From: Macquaria australasica
Lineage: Eukaryota > Chordata > Actinopteri > Centrarchiformes > Percichthyidae
Length of the DNA stretch: 64,000 nucleotides
NCBI GenBank assembly: GCA_005408345.1
Contig: SEMN01000266.1
Span: 62,001 to 126,000, forward strand
Direction: 5' to 3'
The notes under the pieces are model-generated. The model did no database searches. It worked only from the letters and a program-made list of their open reading frames with translations, and was not told the DNA's origin. The position numbers and the translations under genes are program-made. This document shows, piece after piece, positions 12,340 to 24,900 of this stretch; the first letter of the stretch is position 1; each line of letters opens with the position of its first letter.

Positions 12340-15300
12340 AACGTGCGCCTACCCCCCTCCCCCCCTTTGGTGTGTTTTGAGTTTTTCTCAACGGCTACTT
12401 TCAGCTTCTGTGGTTTATTCTTTAAGATCTTGCAAGTGATCAATTACGTTTTATTGCTTCAGAGCTTGATTTGTAGACCCACCAGGTTGTGATGTTTCAA
12501 AGTATTCCTCAGGTCTTAAGCCATGTCGTACCTTTGTTGCAGATGAAGGGTTTTTGAGATTGTTGTCCACTCTTGAGTAGAATTCCTCTTTTCATCACTG
12601 GCATGGATGTGCTGCTCTTTGTTCATGTATATACGGTGTTCTGAAATATTCGTTTGCAGCTGAGAATATGCTTGCCATGTGATTGTCACAGTGCTTTTCC
12701 TTGGTTGACATGGAACAACTCAACTTTTTTCAGCATTTGTGGCCTTACAACTGCCCAAAGGCAAGATTTAGGATGTCCTTGTGTAATGTTTTTATTTGCA
12801 ATTATTTATCCTCTTAACAGGTTTGTGATCCATTTAAATACGAAGGTTACATGTATATGCAATTAATAAGACTGTTGATAAGGTTTTTTTTGTCCCAGGA
12901 GCTCCCTCCCATTAGTTGAGGTGTACACTTGTTAACGGGCCTAAGTGAGAAACACAACTCCTCTATCAGGAATACAACATGGCTTCTGAACTGTGCTGCG
13001 AGTGGTCCAGGTTGTTTTTGCATCGTTCCATGTGTGATCACAGTGTGCGAAAACAGTTACCTTGCTGTTAAGCAGAAATTTAGTCAAAAATAAGAGAAAG
13101 CCAGCACTAGCAAAAACAGTAACATTCTCCAATTGAGATTCATGCCGTTTCTCAAAGTTGCAAGTAGGTTTTCTTATGTTTGGAAAGTCTAAAGTGCCCT
13201 CTTGTGTGTAATATTTCAAGAATTGCTTTTGAAGTAGTTATTCTTTTATTACAGTTTTTTGTCGTATTTCTGTAGATGGTCCTACTTGAACTGTAGAGAT
13301 TTCTTTTTAAATGTTATGCTTAACATTTGGCAAAAGGAGCAGAAACTCCATTAGCCCGTTTGTCTATAGCTAATGTGAAACAGAATGACATCCCATTAAT
13401 ATTAAAATGGCGTATGTATGTCATTATGTGAAAAGCAAATTGATCACTTGCAAGCGTGCAAGTACTTCAAATAATGCAAGCCAGGAAAACGCTTCATTTC
13501 CCCTCCCAACACATTTCCTCACCACTTTACTACTGTAATACAAGTGAACTGATGTGGTGTGGACATAATCTGTGTGGCTTGTGGTGGGCTGTTCATCTAC
13601 TAATCACTGGCCTTACCCTGTGTTGTATTTCTGCTACCTATAAAGAAAAAAGTAAGAACATTAAATGCAGGTTATGTTTTGCTAGATGTGTCTAACATGA
13701 AGCGCTGGACCCATTTCCTCCCCCTTTCCTTTTTCGGGTTGATGTTGCCTGTGCATATATTGCTCTGCTGGCCTTAAGCCCTCTGGAAAAAGCCTTAAAT
13801 GTCACAGTAGTTATCCTCTACTTAATACTTACCTTAACTGACTTTTTTTGCCAGGATCCCAACTTAAGTACGGCTTCATTGTAAGAAAGATTAAGTTATT
13901 TTTTTTTCTTTGGTTCATTTGAAATCTGTTTAAAACTGTGCTGTCAGATCATTGGGCAGTGTTAATGTGTATAGGCAGTGGGAATGGGTGATGATACCTG
14001 TTGATAAATCACCTATCCTGCTGTCTCAAATGTTGCCTATCTATCAAGGATTTAAGATGATTTTAAGAGTAAAATATGAATAGTATTTAGCAAAATTAAT
14101 AGGTATGTAGAACAGGGCTGTAGCAGTTATTTTAACGTATTTGGACTGTGTTTTAGTTGTTATACTTAATAAATATCCTTATATAGTTTTAATTTATTTT
14201 TTTGGACCACTGCATCCTGAAGCCATAGGTGTTTTCACATTAGGTGCCATAGGTGACACATATTGACACAGACCGTGTAAACTGAATTGTCTGCACTCAA
14301 AGAGGCAAATGAGAGGTTTGCATTCCTGCTTTAATCTGATGTCTTTCACAGCGCTGAGCATTTCTTCTTCTCTGAATCGTTCTCAGAATACAGTACAGGT
14401 CAAAAGGGAGAGAGAGTGGCGAGATGATGCGTCATCTTCAGAGAAAGACAGCTGAGACACAAGCCGTAGCTTTTCTGGATTCTGGTCTTGATACTTGATG
14501 GCAGTTAAGATTTTATTTTTTTTCATGGCTCTCATTTTTGATGTGCCTGCCCCTTAAAGCTGCTATTGACGTTAATCTTAACACACACTAGTATGAATTG
14601 TGTGTGTGTGTGTGTGTGTATGAATATGAATAGTAATGATGTATGGGCTGTATCGGTGAGATTAAGTTCCTATTTATGGGAGGGGCGCAGGGCGACCACT
14701 CAAATGCTGGTAAATTTGGTAAGGTCAATTCTACCGGCCATATTTGGAGATTATTCTAAATATATAATAACTGACCAGTATTCAAAGTGGCTTCAGAGTG
14801 ATTTTCAGGAGTGTGACGCACTGCGGCTTAAAGACAGACACCTTCCAGGCCTGTTTAAACTTTAAATCAAAACTAAACAATTGGACAGAGCTGCCCTGTT
14901 TATTTTGAACTGCCTCGTTACAGCCCGACATAGTCAAGTTCTACAGTTTCATATGAAGTGCCTCCACTGGGCTTAGTATGGAGAAATGTGTGATTGGGTG
15001 CTTGCGTGTGTGTATGTTAAGCTTGGGTACTTGCACACAGGTGTGCACACTGACAAGGTGCACGAAGTTAATCTCTGATGGGGGACCAAGCTACTTAGTG
15101 TAACTACTGATACTGTGTCATGGACTGAAGTCCTGAAGTGTGCCACGATTCCTAGACGCTGTCGGGATGTGAACTGTTTGCTGCTGACTCACTGACCCAA
15201 AGTGACCAAGCGTCCCTCTCTGAAACCACCCCGGCCAAAAGCCTTGGCAAGCTTGTATTGGGAACTTGTAATGTTCTAACAGTAATAAGCAACAACCTGG

Positions 15301-15815
15301 TGACATAAAGGAGAGCTGCTGCCCTCATTTGGACGGTTAAAGGAACTCTTGTGAAGTAAAAGTGTAAAGATGTGAACAGAGCATAAAGAAATCTAGAGTG
15401 AGTGGTTCCTGTCTGCACAGTACACCCCGTTTTTTTTTCATTCAGATGTTCTAACCAGAACTTTGTATGTTTTGTGGTTGTATTTCTATTATAATCATGC
15501 AGGAACAGTACATGTCAATATGCACTGTAAGAATATAATCTACGTAAGCACATTGTAGCTCATCACGTTAGTTGACTCGGATGGCAATATTTATTGGGGC
15601 ACACAGGTATGTAACAACTCTCTCTAGATTTATTTTTACTCCAATTAATCTGATTCTTTGATGATCAAAGATCGATCATGTGAACGGTGGTGGAGGGGGG
15701 CTTACTTTCTCTACTTTGTGAAAATGTGATATTCCAGTTTTGCCTAATCTTCAGGAATAAAATGTCTTGCACAAACATTCCCCCTAACCAAAATAAAGTT
15801 TGCAAACACAAAGCT
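12340..15815 (+). other. fam222b 3' UTR
   Basis: This is a long AT-rich non-coding stretch after the fam222b stop. AATAAA signals are at 15756-15761 and 15792-15797, shortly before a Tc1 element. A GT dinucleotide run lies at about 14599-14619. The small ORFs within it have no recognisable similarity. The 3' UTR extent is inferred from the polyadenylation signals. Confidence 0.55.
14599..14619. repeat. (GT)n microsatellite
   Basis: An uninterrupted TG dinucleotide run lies inside the fam222b 3' UTR. Confidence 0.9.
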
Positions 15816-15959
15816 TTTACGAGTGACTGTCTTTGTCTTTAAGTACATGTAAAGATGATTAAAGTGCATATCAAAGTAAAGTTTGTTATATATTAGTAAG
15901 TTTGGTATATATAGAATTTAGTCACTTTGACCCCATTCATTGTTTAACGTCTTGAAATA

Positions 15960-17416
15960 CAGGCACATCTCAATGAATTAGAATATCGTGGAAAAGTTAA
16001 TTTCAGTAATTCAATTCAGAAAGTGAAACTCAGATTCATTACACAGTGAAATATTTCAAGCCTTTATTTCCTTTAATTTTGATGATTATGGCTTACAGCT
16101 AATGAAAACCCAAAATTCAGTATCACAGAAAATTTGAATATTGTGAAAGTTCAATATTGTAGACTCACGGTGTCACACTCTAATCAGCTAATTAACTCAC
16201 AACACTTGCAAAGGTTTCCTGAGCCTTTAAATGGTCTCTCAGTCTGGTTCAGTAGGCTGCACAATCATGGGGAAGACTGCTGCCTTGACAGTTGTCCAGA
16301 AGACAGTCATTGACACCCTCCACAAGGAGGGTAAGCCACAAAAGGTCATTGCTAAAGAAGCTGGCTGTTCAGAGTGCTGTATCCAAGTATATTCATAGAA
16401 AGTTGAGTGGAAGGAAAAAATGTGGTAGAAAAAGGTGCACAAGCAACAGGGATAACTGCAGCCTTGAGAGGATTGTGAAACAAAGGCCATTCAAGAATTT
16501 GGGGGAGATTCACAAGGAGTGGACTGAGGCAGGAGTCAGTGCATCAAGAGCCACCATGCACAGACGTATCCAGGACATGGGCTACAACTGTTGCATTCCT
16601 CGTGTCAAGCCACTCCTGAACCAGAGACAACGTCAGAAGCGTCTTACCTGGGCTAAGGAGAAAAAGAACTGGACTGTTGCTCAGTGGTCCAAAGTCCTCT
16701 TTTCAGATTAAAGTACATTTTGCATTTCATTTGGAAATCAAGGTCCCAGAGTCTGGAGGAAGAGTGGAGGCACAAAATCCAAGTTGCTTGAAGTCCAGTG
16801 TGAAGTTTCCACAGTCAGTGATGATTTGGGGAGCCATGTCATCTGCTGGTGTTGGTCCACTGTGTTTTATCAAGTCCAAAGTCAATGCAGCTGTCTACCA
16901 GGAAATTTTAGAGCACTTCATGCTTCCTTCTGCTGACAAGCTTTATGGAGATGCTGATTTCATTTTCCAGCAGGACTTGGCACCTGCCCACACTGCCAAA
17001 AGTACCAATACCTGGTTCAGTGACCATGGTATTACTGTGCTTGATTGGCCAACAAACTCGCCTGACCTGAACCCCATAGAGAATCTATGGGGTATTGTCA
17101 ATAGGAAGATGAGAGCCACCAGACCCAACATTGCAGACGAGCTGAAGGCCGCTATCAAAGCAACCTGGCCTTCCATACCATAGGCCAACATTTCTGTATG
17201 AAAAATCCTTTTTTTATTGGTCTTATTCTAATTTTCTGTGATACTGAATTTTGGGTTTTCATTAGCTGTAAGCCATAATCATCAAAATTAAAGGAAATAA
17301 AGGCTTGAAATATATCACTCTGTGTGTAATGAATCTATATGAGTTTCACTTTCTGAATTGAATTACTGAAATAAATGAACTTTTCCACGATTTTCTAATT
17401 CATTGAGATGCGCCTG
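15960..17416 (+). mobile_element. Tc1-like DNA transposon, degenerate
   Basis: Long inverted terminal repeats of roughly 180-200 bp face each other (left CAGGCACATCTCAATGAATT, right ending AATTCATTGAGATGCGCCTG). They are flanked by TA target duplications at 15958-15959 and 17417-17418. Between them is a frameshifted transposase on the plus strand. It lies between the fam222b polyadenylation site and the 3' end of trpv1. Confidence 0.9.
16267..17183 (+). pseudogene. Tc1-like transposase, frameshifted
   Basis: The frame starts at ATG 16267 (MGKTAALTVVQKTVIDTL) and hits a stop in the HTH region near 16398. It continues in another frame (16292-16711; paired HTH region, then KRLTWAKEKKNWT and LFSD) and again in a third (16677-17183). 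The third frame carries MIWGAMSSAG, the second catalytic Asp in FQQDLAPAHTA, and the DDE Glu region NSPDLNPIENLW. At least two frameshifts separate these parts, the second right after the first catalytic Asp (LFSD). It cannot encode an active cut-and-paste transposase. Confidence 0.9.
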
Positions 17417-17537
17417 TATATGATAACCTTTTTTTTTTTTGGTTCAAATTTAATGACTTCCTAATTTAATGGGGACAACTGAGTAAACATAAAATTAACT
17501 TGATATGTTTTCAATGTCCAGTACACATTTTGTATGC

Positions 17538-18718
17538 ATCTGTGTTCTTTGGGGTCAATTTGACCTCAGGCTCTTTTAGCAGTATAAAACATAAGGAATA
17601 TGAATATTATAATATAATATAATATATAATATTATATATAATATATAATATGAATATATTTACAAACATTTGTTTTGGTTGTTTTGGCTCATATTGAGGT
17701 CACTATCGCATGCAATTTTATAAATTATATAAATTTTATATAATTTCAAAAAACATCTCTCTGCTTTAGGGCCCTTATCTAACATAACCATACCTGTAGT
17801 AGTGTGAGAAGCCCTGATAGTTCCCACAACATGGGTTGGGGCAAACATGTAAAAGCTTGCACAGCAGCCTTCTAAACCATTTCTCTTGGTGCTCTGTGTG
17901 CTCTCTCTATGCTCTTTCTCAATTGAAAATTACCTCTAAGCAAAGGGTTTCTGCCAGGTTTTGTCACAGCTCTGACAGTGAAAGTGACATAAAGGAAAAT
18001 GTGTCTGAGACTGAGGATAATCTTGCGGAGGACCATGATTATGAGGCATCCTCTTCTGATGAGAATGAGACCTTTGGGGTTGACCCTCCTGTTGTCTCTC
18101 AACCACCAGCAGATTCTGTTCTCTCTCAGCCTCCAAGAGTGGACACGTTACCTTCCAAAAATGGAAAGTTAGAGTGCTACTAATGTGAGACATTCCATGG
18201 TTTCTTCCATGTCATACGCTTTGATGACAGAGAAACAAGGCAGGGCTGATACGGGATGTAGGGGACAAGTGGGTCCAGCAGTTAACCTTTCTTTACAATC
18301 CAGGTCCACACGTGACTGTGGATGAATGTCTGGTTGCATTTCGTGGACGCTGTCCCTTCAGACAATACATATGGTATCACAATATGGACAGCATGTGATG
18401 CACAGTCCAGCTATGCCTGTAATATGCAGGTGTACAATGGGAAATCCCCTGTGGAACTTGGGTACTTTGAAATAATATGAAGCCAATAATACACCAAAAA
18501 GATCATTCTTTCCAATTTTAGGTCAATCAGTGAGATTTTATGCTGATTTGTATATTTTTCCAGTCGCGTAAAAGTAGTCAACAAAGTGACATGAAGTACC
18601 TGACACATAAACTTGGATAACAATTTTAATTACAATTATTTTCTGGAGGTTTTCATTGCTGGGGTCAAATTGACACCAAGGATAAAAAATGTTAGAAAAT
18701 GTGAAGATAACAGGAGGG
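17538..18718 (+). mobile_element. piggyBac-like relic, internally deleted
   Basis: The right end is GAAGATAACAGGAGGG followed by TTAA at 18719-18722, the piggyBac target site. Both ends carry a GGTCAA(A/T)TTGAC motif, at about 17554 and 18662. The left terminus itself is eroded. An acidic Ser/Glu-rich N-terminal frame (about 17959-18180, ending in a stop) is followed after a gap by broken frames readable as PGPHVTVDECLVAFRGRCPF (about 18303-18362) and an AACDAQSSYA-like segment. These match the first catalytic-Asp block of piggyBac/PGBD transposases. The central and C-terminal transposase regions are missing. Confidence 0.7.
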
Positions 18719-18948
18719 TTAATTAGATAAGACATTCTACAGGCATGACCTGTTTACAAACAATGGGTATATTTAAAACAAGGGAATTAGAGTAAAGTTC
18801 AATGGTACACATGCAGTATGTTCAGCACAGATTATTGTTTTGTTTGAAATGGTAGGTAGAATATAAAAAGTTGCTGTAGTATCCAAAATAAAGTAAAAAA
18901 TACAATAAAATAAACCTTGACAATTTGGATTTTGATGTTCTGGAGAAG

Positions 18949-21900
18949 CTAGATAATGCTGGAAAGCCGTGGTTGGCGACGTCTGGCACGAATCCTCTCC
19001 AAGAGTGGATTTAGGTTCCACAGACTCCCTGAAAGATTAAATTGCAGCTCACGTTAGTGCCATCTTAGCAGTGAGAAACAGCAAGTACAAGTTTATGTGT
19101 GTGGTCTGTTGCTGTACCAGGAGTCTGGTGGGGCTTTGGCTTCATCATGCGCTCCCCAGGGTCTTCCTCCCGAGTAACACCAAGATCTGAGCTCCATTGT
19201 CTCCAATTCATTTCCTCCACCCTGAAGTGGAAGAAGACTCCTTGATCACGTGGAACACTAGAAATGCTTGACATGACTATATCTTCATTAACTGATATTA
19301 TGTTAAAGGGTTTAAGGGTCAGTTTTACCCTAATTACCCATAGTGGTATTCATTGTATTCTCTTGCCACCACAATACAATGAGGGTGAATTTTGTTTGAG
19401 GTGCTCAAAGCATTGAAACCTATTTTTATTATTATTTAGAAACAATGTCCTGAACACTCTGGATAATCTGCCAACGTCTCTATTAACTGTTTAACCGGAA
19501 CTATTTTCTACCAAATAAATGCTCCCCATGTAAAATTCAGATTATCTTGATTAAGCAGGTCAGTCTTTCTGGAAAGATTAAAGCACATACAACTGAAATA
19601 ATCTGCAGTTACACACCACTTGAGGTGAGTGGGTTTCTTTGTAATTTGGGAGAACTAACCCTTTAAAGAGGTCGACCAGCATTCAGTATAATGTGTTCTC
19701 AGGGTTGCTGGGTGACAATCACAAAGGGTATAGGTGTTGACAGTAGGTCTACAGTAATACTTTCCCAGACATGTTTGTACCAACCTAAACAATTCAACAT
19801 TCCCCCAAAGTAATTTTCTACACCTGTGCAGACTTGCAACAGGACCTAATAAATATCAGACACACCCAGTGACTGTTTACCTGAGAAATCTACGATTATC
19901 GCCATGCTTGCGCCTGAAACACACCATCTTCGACACTCTGGAGTCCTGCTCGCTCGTCAGGCACCTCGGCAGAGTCCTCTCTATGTCCAAAATTGTAAAA
20001 GCCCTCTGGAGGATGTGCAACAAAATGTCAGTGGTTAACAAAAATCTTTTAAAGTGTGTCAGATCTTTGGTGTTTTATTTTGTTTGCACACAATCTGGAA
20101 ACACTTGTCAGAATTTGTACGAGTCGTGTTTCAATGCTTCTTCTAACATTTTTTTTTTTTTTTTTTTAGATATTTGAGATATTCATTCTTTTTTTTAAGG
20201 TGGATTAGCTTCGTTCTGGCAAATTTCCTGTGCTGGATCTACTGATATCCTGCAGCATTTACAGACATCCTTAAGAATTATCCTGGATTTGTGAGAACCT
20301 AATCATGTGAACATAAGGTTTTGTGTACTGAAAGCAAGTCTACAGACTAAAACAGTTTCGCACCTGCAGGTTCCAGATGTTTTCATTTTCTTTGGAGATT
20401 CTGTCGACTGTGTTGCCCATTAAGGCTATGAGCATGTTGAGCAGCAGAATGTAAGTGAGAACTATGTACAAGATGAGCAGGATGTAGAAAACTTCCTTGT
20501 ACTGAATGTGGTCTGTGAACTCCAGATCTCCCATTCCAATAGTGAACTTGAACATTTCCAGTGTTGTAAAACGGATGTCATTGTAACTTGACTTCTTGCA
20601 CTCAAATGGCTTGTCACCAAAGCTCCTTCCATGTCCCTGTGTGTCATTGGACTGTTTTGTATGAGCTGGAGGGGATTTATCCATGAGAGTAATAATAGCT
20701 GTGGATACAGAGAAAATTTAAGTTTAAGTTTAAGTTAAATGTATTACTTTTTGCATTTGGAGTCCATGAAAGTCTTACCAGCCGAAAATCCAAAGAGCAA
20801 GACACCATACACACATAAAAAGTTGAATAGGTCACCCAGGATCATCTAGAAAGAGAAACAGACTTTAAACCAGGCCACCTACTTCTGAGACTTTTGGTTA
20901 CTAAAACTTTTCTTACTCTTTGCATGATGACACTGTACATCCCCATTTGTTTAGAGCCTCTCGAGTAGTAAAGAACGTTGATCCAGGCAAGAGCCAGCGA
21001 GAGCACAAGGAGACTAACGTATTCTCTCCGCCCACAGAAGTACAAAATTGTGCAGATCAGAAGGAATGTTGCCTGCAGGAAACTGCAAATCATAAAACAA
21101 AGTGGAGTGGTAAGAAAACAATGACATTAAAAAGGTATCCTTCCCAAGAGGTTCGGCCATAAAAAGATCTCATGGCGATACTCACAACAGAACATCACTG
21201 AATCCATCAGTGTAAATAGCCTTGAAGTTTGGGGGGTTCCTCTTGAAAAAAGTTATCTTTGGAGTTAGGAGTCAAAACATATGGAAATAGTTTTTAACTA
21301 ATTTTGACTCTTTTTGTGTGAAATACTGGACCAGATTCCACTTTCTCACCGCTTTATAGAGAAACCACACTGCTCCAAGGACACTGATGAGCTCACCAAT
21401 GCAACGAAGGTAGTCAATCGGGACGTCTTCAATGGGAAACGGTGGCTGCAGGTCAAAGGTTGGGAGTCCTTGCTTAGGCTGATGAAGTTGTGAAAAACAT
21501 ACGTTTGTCCTGTTTTAAGTTAGAGAATGGTTTTGGCCTTACCTCCCCTTCCTTTCTGTTGAATGCCACAGCGGTGAAGATGATCAGGTACATCAGATAA
21601 ACCAAGAAATTCATCAAGAATAACTTGGAAGCAAACCTGTCCCACTTATGCTTGAGAAGACTGCGTAGAGGCTCGATCTGGAGCATCTCAGGACGGTTCT
21701 GAGGCAACGTTCACAGGACACATTTCCACATTAAAAACCCCAAATTTCACTATGTAAACTGGCATAGCGGCACTTCAAAGGCCTTCAATAGGTGCCTTAT
21801 GAAGGTGATGAAGGCTTGTTTGATGGAACACGTCAGCCCAAGAAATTAAATGTGAAACTGCTGTCAGAGTATTGACAGATTTTTCTGTGCTTTTGTAGTG

Positions 21901-24900
21901 CTGCTATCCCAGTTTATACTGTATGTTGTCTTGTTTCTGACATAATTTCTCCATTATCATTAAAATATCCATTAGCATTTTAGCATACAGCTAAATGGAA
22001 TTGGCATCATATATTTATCTGAGGCAGCAGGATTTTGTATGATCAAATTAGATATTTCTAACCGGAATGTCGCCCCCGAAGACGACTATCTCCAACACAG
22101 AGTTGTCTTCGCTGGTGTCAATGGAGCTTATGTCATAGAATGAGGAGTGAACGGGCCCATAGACCCATTCTGTAAACTTCCTGGACAGCGGACTCATCTC
22201 CTCATCCTTGAATTCACGGTGCAACATGTGCCTGAACAGCTGGCCAATGAGAGATCAGAAAGGAGATAATCGTCATTGTGTGACAATACATTGCATCCTC
22301 GCATGCCTTGCAGAGACAGATCACCCAAATGTTGTGTTAAATTCATGTTATGTTAAGGCAATGAACCCATGCTAAATAGGACTGCTACACATTAAAGAAG
22401 GAAACTGTTCCATCAGGGTGTATCTGAAAATACACACAAAGACCTTTAAAGGAAAACAGACCTACCCCAACCTTGCCCAGCTTGGCTGTTAACTTCAGCG
22501 GAGTCAACCCCTGATTATTTTCAATCGCTTCCAACTGGACGTTTTTCTCAAGTTTCTTGTACTGAATGAGGATCTTGTCATACATCTTCGCGATCATATC
22601 AGTGTTTTCTGTCGTATTGTCTGCTATGACCGCCAAGGTGTGCAAGACAGTGTTTCCTTGCGAGTCTTTGTCAGTAAAGTCAGCTCTTCTGTAAGGGTTA
22701 TCCATGAGGAAGGACACAATGTTGGGCTGGTTGGTGCAGGCAGCCAGTGACAGAGGAAGCTCCCCTATTAGAAACACACAAAGGTGAGTTCAGTGATAAG
22801 ATAAATGCAGCTTCTGGTTATTTTTAGGATGCAATTACCTACCAAAATAAAATCCCAGTCCTGCATTGTGCTGGAAGAACTTCCCATTGGCTTTGGCTTG
22901 CACATCTGCTCCTTTCTGGACCAGCAGTTTCACATGGTCAAAGCTCTTTCTCTCAATGCTGATGTGCAAGGCCGTCTGACCTGCAATGTGTGTTTTGTTG
23001 TTACAAGAAACAGGCTGTTAATGTTTTCTGCATGTTAATTCAATTAAATTCAGTTTTATTTATATAGTGCCATATCATAACAAAGTTATCTCAGGGCACT
23101 TTTTCATATAGAGCAGGTCTAGACCGACTCTTTATATTTACAGAGACCCAACAGTTCCCACCATGAGCAGCACTAGGAGACAGTGGCAAGGAAAAACTCC
23201 CTTTTAACAGGTAGAAACCTCGAGCAGAACCAGAACCAGGCTGAGGGTGGGTGGTCATCTGCCTCACCGGTTGGGTTGAGAGAGCGAGAGAGCGGGGGGG
23301 GGGCAGGAGGAAAGAGAGCATACAGCAGTACAGTACAGTTCCACATTGAGATGTAAAGCAATAGTAGCATTAATGGTATTGATGTTAACATTAACAAAAA
23401 ATAACACTATATTTAGATATTTATACATCTTTCACTCTGCTCCATCTTTAAATGGATTTGAACAGTTTCAGAGTAAGTCACCCTATGGCATCCTCCATCC
23501 TTAAGACCCTCGGCTTCAGAAGCAGTTACTCATGACAGACAATTTTGTTTCACCTACCTTTGTAGCAAGGATCTTTGTAAGATGCGTTGATTAAATTTTC
23601 TAAATCTCCAGTTTTCTCGGCTACGTCGAGGAGGACTTCGACGGTGTCATTTTTGCCATCTTTTAGATTCAGCAAGGCTTTCATGAGTGCCGTTTTCCCA
23701 TTTGTTTCATCTACAAGTTGTGCAGAAATTACATAGTTTTGTTTCTCATTACACTATTCACATCATTATAAAGATGATTCCTGTTAACATAATAAATATT
23801 TACTAATAACCCCTGAATATACTTTGGAAAACTTCAAGTCTCACAGCACACAAATTATCCTTTATTTAGACACAAGAGTTTTATAGACCAAACATCACAA
23901 TTCACATCCAGTTTCTTCGGGTTTACTATTGTTTTTCCAAAACATTGCAGGTGTTACACTTAAATTTTATTAGCCTTATCCATTGATTTTGACCTTTTCT
24001 CTTCTACTTGCCCTCAGTGACGCCTTTTCTTAACAAACTGAATGAAAACTCTTTTAGCCACCAATCTTGCTTTGCATGACCAGAACACATTTCACTGCCC
24101 AAACATATTTTTGAGGACACGTGGCTGTACTGTTTCAAACTATCATGCCCATAGATAACAGCAGGACATTGTCAATTATAAGACACATAAAACTGCTTCT
24201 TTCCTACTTGCCTGTGAATTCTGGGCTCGTAAGTTGCTTATCAGTAACTCGCAGGTAGTCAAGCAGGCCATTGAGTTGAGTTGCGTCTGCCTGGAATGCT
24301 GCTTCAAAGACTCTCTTCCTGGTGAATGTTTCACTGCAAATGTCAACACTGGCAGTATCTTGTCTGAAATGTAGAAAGTCATACAATGAATTATGCAGCT
24401 CAAGATTTCCAACTATGCAATAATTAATTTTTACAATATTTCAAATAGAAAGGCCCTCCGTAATGCTAGAGCAGCCTACTACTCATCATTAAAATAAGGA
24501 AAATAAGAACAACCCCAGGTTTCTGTTCAGGACTGTAGCCAGGCTCTGTCACAGCTCTGTTGAGCCATGTATTCCTATAGACCTCAGCAGTAATGACTTC
24601 GTGAGCTTCTTTAATGGTAAAATATTATTAGAGACTAAATTCAGCACCTCCTGCCCTCAGTTGGTACTGACTTATCTTCAAACACAGGAATCTAATAAAC
24701 AACTGTAAAACCTGATGTACATTTAGACTGCTTTTCTCCCATCAACCTTAGTCAACTAACTTCCATGATTTCCTCATCTAAGCCATCAATGTGTCTCTTA
24801 GACCCCGTCCCAACTAGGCTGCTTAAAGAAGTTTTACCCTCAGTTAGCACTTATTTACTAGATATGATCAATCTGTCCTTATTTAAAGGCTATGTGCCAC

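Noticed and set aside
19065..19117. Read-through end of trpv1 (…TATDHTHKLVLAVSHC)
   Set aside because: Splicing at 19118 to 19028-18949 gives a phase-correct end (LWNLNPLLERIRARRR) that resembles the conserved TRPV1 C-terminal PLLR segment better.
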